A stretch of 64,000 nucleotides of DNA from Clitopilus passeckerianus. Taxonomy: Eukaryota > Basidiomycota > Agaricomycetes > Agaricales > Entolomataceae. Shown here piece after piece: positions 59,738 through 64,000 of this stretch (positions are counted from its first letter, which is position 1; each line of letters opens with the position of its first letter). The stretch covers positions 434,001 through 498,000 of the forward strand of contig CALYLX010000098.1 of the NCBI GenBank assembly GCA_944990035.1. Reading direction: 5' to 3'. Made by a program: the position numbers and the translations under genes. The notes beneath the pieces are model-generated. The model was not told the origin of the DNA, did not search any database, and saw nothing but the letters and a program-made list of their open reading frames with translations.

Positions 59738-60893
59738 TTCAGAGGTTGGCTACTTTCGGCCGTTAATAAAGCAAAGACTCCCGAGGTATGACCTAACGTA
59801 CCAAGAGTAGTTAGAGACCACCGTCAAGTAATTGCCTCCTGTGCCGGGCTTGCGAATACGTTTTAGCTGCCTCTATTTCCCTATGACTTTGTTGCGAGGG
59901 ATGGGCATGAATAGTGGTGGTGGTGATAAAGAGCGATGCGGAAGCAGCATGGCAAACGTGCCATCGATCACAGGGTATGTCGATAGGCGCTGATGCAAGT
60001 GCAAGGTATTTGTCACATGAACTTTGGCCGGTTGGTAGTTAGCCAAACAACTTGCTCAGAAGGTCGATTAAGTAGGACCCATGTTCCGGGGCTTCGTTCT
60101 GGTCAGCTTGGACTGAACGCAATTGAGAAATGATTTGACTACCTTTTATTCGTCGTCCGAAAGAAGATAGCCAGGGAATGGGGTCGCCAGGTATATCAAA
60201 GGTGCCATAAACTTGGGCGTTACCCAGATGAACTTAAATATCTTCGTAGTTCCGCTTCAATGGAGACCATTATAGACGAGGCTAGATGAAAAGAGAGTCA
60301 GTACTCGTTCATCGTCTTAAGTCATGAGATACTGAACGTACGAAAGGCGCACAATTTCCTCCTGTGTTGCATCTGAAGCGTGAGGCTTGAAGGAGAAAAA
60401 CAGCCTTGCTGAGGCGCTGCCCAACAGCCAGATTGAACAGAACTCGCCGGGATTGTGGAGGCCAACGACCAACGTCCATAAGCCGTAGTATCCCACACGC
60501 ACATCTCTCTCTGTCGCCTCATCTACTAAACACAAAAGAGTGCCAGTTCATCCTCGCCATTGCTTTCAGACCATATTAACAAGGCTGATACTGAATGTGT
60601 AACTTACATTTCGCAGAATGGGAGAGGAGAGCCGCTATTACCTCACACCGTAACTTGAAAGTGTTTAAACTTGCACCGAGGACGACAGTGAACTTCAAAA
60701 TCCGCCGTACACAACTTGAAGCACAAAGAACATAGGTTGTACTAGCCAACTGAAGGAGAGGTCGTTTGACATATGTCGACTGCGAGGAAACTTGTCGATA
60801 TGATGTATGTGCTTTCAGAAATTTCAGCTTTCCGAGCAATTACTTACAACAAGCACCATCTAGACCATAGTCTTCTCGTATTCGTCTTTTATT
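59738..60893. other. Spacer with the NLR promoter
   Basis: Upstream region of the minus-strand NACHT-WD40 gene and 5' region of the next plus-strand gene. Short minus-strand frames at 60317-60535 and 60576-60839 show no recognisable domain. Confidence 0.3.
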
Positions 60894-61724
60894 TTGGGTA
60901 TCGAACCAGCGAGTGACTTCGATACCTGTACTAAATGCAACTCTGCATTCTGGGCTTCCAAGCCTTCCCGTCGGGGCACCTCGAACCGTTATTGTACACT
61001 CCAGTTGTTGCCTCATCGACCTCGTCACCACCACTATCGCGGTCACAATTCCAGCAACAGGCACCGTCGCCACCACCATTACAGAAGAAGAAGTCACAGC
61101 TACAGCTACAGCCGTCCAGCGACCCCGTCCTCGTCAAGTTATTACCAGCTCTCAGGACCCAGCGCAATGTCGCCCTACCCTCCCACTCAACCCCAACTTC
61201 TTCCGCAACAAACAACTGGGATGATGGGAGGTGCCGCGCAGACGATAGCAGCACCCCAACCACAGCTTCAGACGGCCGGAGTCGGACAAGGGCTTGGCTG
61301 GCAAGCGGCACTTCACCCCAGTTTTGCCCAAGAGCCCCTTTCACTGTCGAGTGGGTATCACCACCATCACCACTTGCACAGGTCGAGATCCATGCCATAC
61401 GGACTACGACATTTATATTCTGCAAGCCCCTACTCGACGTCTTATGGAGCTGGTGGCGCCGCACCGGGAGTTGCAATGGCACCTTCCATGGCGGGTGCTG
61501 GGTTTGCACAACCAACTCAGATGTACGGTTATCCGGTTGGCGGAGGGTATCAATATGGTACAGGAGCGGTGACTTCGGGGGTAGCAGTCAGTGGTTATGG
61601 TGCTCAGAATGTGGGTATGCCAATGGCTGGGGCTCCTATGCAGACTGCAACGACTGGGTATGGTGGTGGGATATACGGGCAGCCCACAGGAGAAGTGCCG
61701 AATGCGATGACTGTTGTTATCTGA
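60894..61724 (+). CDS. His/Gly/Tyr/Pro-rich low-complexity protein, start uncertain
   Basis: An open frame ends at VPNAMTVVI and a TGA. The first in-frame ATG is at 61167 (MSPYPPTQPQLL), giving 185 residues. Upstream sequence in the same frame is regular (HRRHHHYRRRSHSYSYSR, then PATPSSSSYYQLSGPSA), so the real start probably lies in an earlier exon that I could not identify. The C-terminal half is Gly/Ala/Tyr/Met-rich (YGYPVGGGYQYGTG, GMPMAGAPMQTATTGYGGG) with a run of five His. No known domain. Composition resembles disordered or adhesive fungal proteins. Two overlapping frames (60935-61738 and minus 60840-61515) are treated as shadows because they lack this regularity. Confidence 0.55.
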   Translation: MGIEPASDFDTCTKCNSAFWASKPSRRGTSNRYCTLQLLPHRPRHHHYRGHNSSNRHRRHHHYRRRSHSYSYSRPATPSSSSYYQLSGPSAMSPYPPTQPQLLPQQTTGMMGGAAQTIAAPQPQLQTAGVGQGLGWQAALHPSFAQEPLSLSSGYHHHHHLHRSRSMPYGLRHLYSASPYSTSYGAGGAAPGVAMAPSMAGAGFAQPTQMYGYPVGGGYQYGTGAVTSGVAVSGYGAQNVGMPMAGAPMQTATTGYGGGIYGQPTGEVPNAMTVVI

Positions 61725-62108
61725 GGAAGGAACTTTAAGAGCAAGGGGAGTTTTAGCCTACATATATATACTAATCATGTATACCCCGAATCGCATTAAT
61801 TATCAGCCAGCGGAATGTATCCAATCAGCCAGCGCCTTATGCATAGACTTGAATGCCTTTTGACAACGAGCTTGAGTCTGGAGCAAATGAAAATAAGGTC
61901 TCGATTCATTTGATCAAACGGTGCACGATACAGTGGTCGTTCAAACGCACAAGAAGCTAAAAATACAATGGAGAACAAACGTATAACGTAGTAGTGGCTT
62001 CGCGATCGTAACTCTGCGTACGATCTCCCACTCCAGTCGTCATTACGGCTGCCCACTTCCACCTCAAGCACTCATAGCTTCAACCATTGAATCCCTCTCC
62101 CTCCTCAA
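61725..62108. other. Spacer between convergent genes
   Basis: Holds the 3' regions of the His/Gly/Tyr-rich gene and the bestrophin gene. A minus-strand frame (61796-62071) is unsupported. Confidence 0.35.
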
Positions 62109-64000
62109 TCACTCCCATGGTGCGACCCTATCACTCGCGTCTGGATCCTCCTCCAGCACACCAGGATCCCCAGTAAACAACAGGTTGTTCTGCGCCGAGA
62201 ATGCCCATTCGGATGGGTGAGGTGGCGGGGCGGAGGTCATGGCCCAAAGTTCGTTAGCTGTCAAGAGGAGGGAAGGTTAGGTCAGGAAGGAGACGGGAGG
62301 AGAAGCGGACGTACAAATGATGTTTTGCGTGAAGTAGTCGAGTTTCTGTAGGAAAGGATGAGTGGTCAGAAGAGGCATAGACGGTAATTGGTTGAAGGGT
62401 CCTTACCAGGCCCTTCCTATTGTAGCCGAAGGGATCTATGGATGGAGGTCAATAATGAGCTAGCAGCCAATGTCAGATTGTTGAAGAACCCACTCTCAAT
62501 TTCTTCACCCGCAACCGGGAACCAAAGGAACATGAAGCACTGGATACAGGCAGCCGTTAGCGGCACCTAGGGAGAGTTGAATACACGACATACAACGATA
62601 ACCGTTTCTGGAATGGTGAGCCAACCGAATGTCGGCCAAATTTGACAGGGCTAGCAAATGTTGAGGGATAGTTTCATACATGTAAATCAGGGGAAAAACT
62701 CACAAGGAAGAAGCAATAGATGAGAATGACCATCCATAAATGTATAAGAGTACCTGAGGCACCAAAGTAAGTGGTTAGGACGATGGTAGGGGAGGTAGGG
62801 AGCGACGTACGAGAATGGGGTAGGTGTGGTCAGAATACGTTCCAGACTGGTCAGCGCTTCGACGAGCTCGTTCAAGGAGGAGAATAGTTGGTCTGTGTAC
62901 GAGCTGGTTAGTTCCAATACCACGGGGGACGTCGGAAAATATTTACTGATAGTAAGAATGGCGCCTTGTTTCCTCCCCTGTACCGCAGCAACATACGAGC
63001 TCTACCGAAAACCATCAGCACAACAGCTCGCATCTCTAAAGTAAAGCAAGGAAGCCCACCAAATCAAGCGTAATCCCCAACGTCAAATTATGACTGATCG
63101 TACTATTCTTCATCCTCGCCCTCAACGTCGTCACCTTCCTGCTCTTCAACAAATTTCCTTGATTCGTCAACCAATCAACGAGAGACGAAAACAGGAGACA
63201 GTTCAAAGACTGTGAATTCGGCGGTATCTTCGCTAGCATGAGGTACTTCTCATCCTGCCTCGACAACAGGACCTTCTCCCTTACCGGAGGCCCTCGCTGA
63301 AGCGGCCTGCCAGGCATTTCGGAAGACTTGCTATACTCCCGCCAATGATGAGAAGATCGACTAAGGTTTGAGAAACCGAGCCTTCTTGGCGATCTCGTCA
63401 ATGGGAGAAGTAACGAGATGAGGAAGGATCTCGTCATTTTGAGAATCCTCCGAGCCGACTTGGTGGAATGGGTTCGTGGGTGTGGGCAGACCATTTGCTG
63501 GGGGACTTCGCGGTGTGGTAGGATTAGGATATGGTGGCGAAGGTTGGACTGGGTTCCGTTGTAGGAGAGGAGATGGCATTGATTGCTCTTGCGCGACGGA
63601 GGTAGAGGAAGCGTCCCCAAGGCGTTGACTTTGAGTGGCTTCTGATGTTTAGGGGATGCCTGCGGGTAGGGCGTAGGCCGGGAGGAACTTCATATAGTAG
63701 ATGAGAACGAAAATTTTGTTGCCGAGGAGATACGATAATTCACCATCGCTATGGAACCAGGCTGTTCTGACGAACGTTCGGCTTGCGAGGAAAATACTTC
63801 ACCAAAGGCCTTCTATCTTCATTGTATCGTTCAAACGATGGCGGTAGGATATGACGAAACCTGGCACCGTTCCGACTTTGAAGACATGTTACAGTCACCT
63901 CCGTAGAGGAAACGGCGATTGTCAGCGCTTACACCATCCGAGGTGTGTGTATAAAGTGAAGGCGACGCTCGTGCTGATCCAAAACAGTCACAAATGTCGT
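62109..64000 (-). pseudogene. Bestrophin-family (UPF0187) anion-channel gene, 5' end beyond window, probably broken
   Basis: The C-terminal half splices cleanly. It gives ARMKNSTISHNLTLGITLDL, then SYVAAVQGRKQGAILTI, and LNELVEALTSLERILTTPTP followed by FSY. Next come FMFLWFPVAGEEIEDPFGYN, LDYFTQNII and SNELWAMTSAPPP, ending APWE and TGA (62109-62111). The GEEIE-DPFGYN block and the RI-TTPTPFSY block are diagnostic of bestrophins, which form anion channels in membranes. Further upstream, VGTVPGFVISYR, LASRTFVRTAWFH and KFLPAYALPAGIP are recognisable in one frame. That frame has a TGA (63799-63801) in place of the usual Ser after LW, and a TAA (63649-63651). The expected FERYNE segment lies in another frame. 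The helix segment normally between AWFH and KFLPAYAL is missing or very short. Either the gene is decayed or the assembly has errors here. Confidence 0.65.

Noticed and set aside
60840..61738. Alternative frames (plus 60935-61738; minus 60840-61515) over the His/Gly/Tyr-rich gene.
   Set aside because: They are Trp/Cys/Arg-rich shadows of GGT/TAT-rich codons, while the chosen frame has regular Gly-Tyr and His-Arg patterns.
1..64000. Search for transposons, retroelements, viral copies and secondary-metabolite clusters.
   Set aside because: No reverse transcriptase, integrase, transposase, terminal repeats or capsid genes were recognised; the P450 has no biosynthetic core enzyme nearby.

Overview
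The window looks like a nuclear contig of a mushroom-forming basidiomycete (Agaricomycetes). Genes are cut by many short introns (about 48-65 bp, GTRNGT...YAG). The families present are typical of that group: DUF6533 and DUF6534 multi-pass membrane proteins, DUF6699 proteins, F-box/LRR-like proteins, NACHT-ankyrin and NACHT-WD40 STAND NTPases, and a group-E cytochrome P450. No prokaryotic features (operons, CRISPR, Shine-Dalgarno sites) were seen. All exon boundaries were read by eye from splice signals and reading-frame continuity. They are predictions.

Layout. 0-4.1 kb: an F-box-like gene on the minus strand (possibly frameshifted) and an LRR-like gene on the plus strand. 4.3-6.4 kb: decayed, repeated exons of a membrane-protein family, then an intron-containing tRNA-Thr. 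7.0-9.0 kb: a many-exon DUF6534 membrane protein. 10-11 kb: one hypothetical ORF. 11.7-14.0 kb: a complete cytochrome P450. 14-17.3 kb: gene-poor. 17.3-20.8 kb: a NACHT-ankyrin NLR-like gene with decayed ankyrin repeats beyond its stop. 22.2-23.0 kb: a phi-like glutathione S-transferase. 23.5-25.4 kb: a DUF6533 membrane protein. 27.6-29.0 kb: another seven-helix membrane protein. 29.8-32.5 kb: two tandem alpha/beta hydrolases. 33.0-35.5 kb: glycyl-tRNA synthetase with an in-frame mitochondrial-type leader. 36.0-41.1 kb: three tandem DUF6699 proteins. 42-47 kb: poorly resolved exon-like stretches and one small hypothetical gene. 47.2-52.5 kb: a very large NYN-domain protein. 52.8-55.4 kb: a tandem duplication of a decayed locus. 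55.5-59.7 kb: a NACHT-WD40 NLR-like gene with 13 near-identical WD repeats. 60.9-61.7 kb: a His/Gly/Tyr-rich protein. 62.1 kb to the right edge: a bestrophin-family gene whose N-terminal half carries stops and frameshifts.

Functional picture. Housekeeping genes (GlyRS, possibly NYN and GST) sit among accessory genes. The most interesting part is the non-self-recognition-type repertoire. The two STAND NTPases have repeat domains that show recent duplication and diversification (WD40) or truncation and decay (ankyrin), and both share a short Asn-rich N-terminal segment. Four loci encode multi-pass receptor-like membrane proteins. The GlyRS locus appears to make cytosolic and mitochondrial isoforms from two AUG codons.
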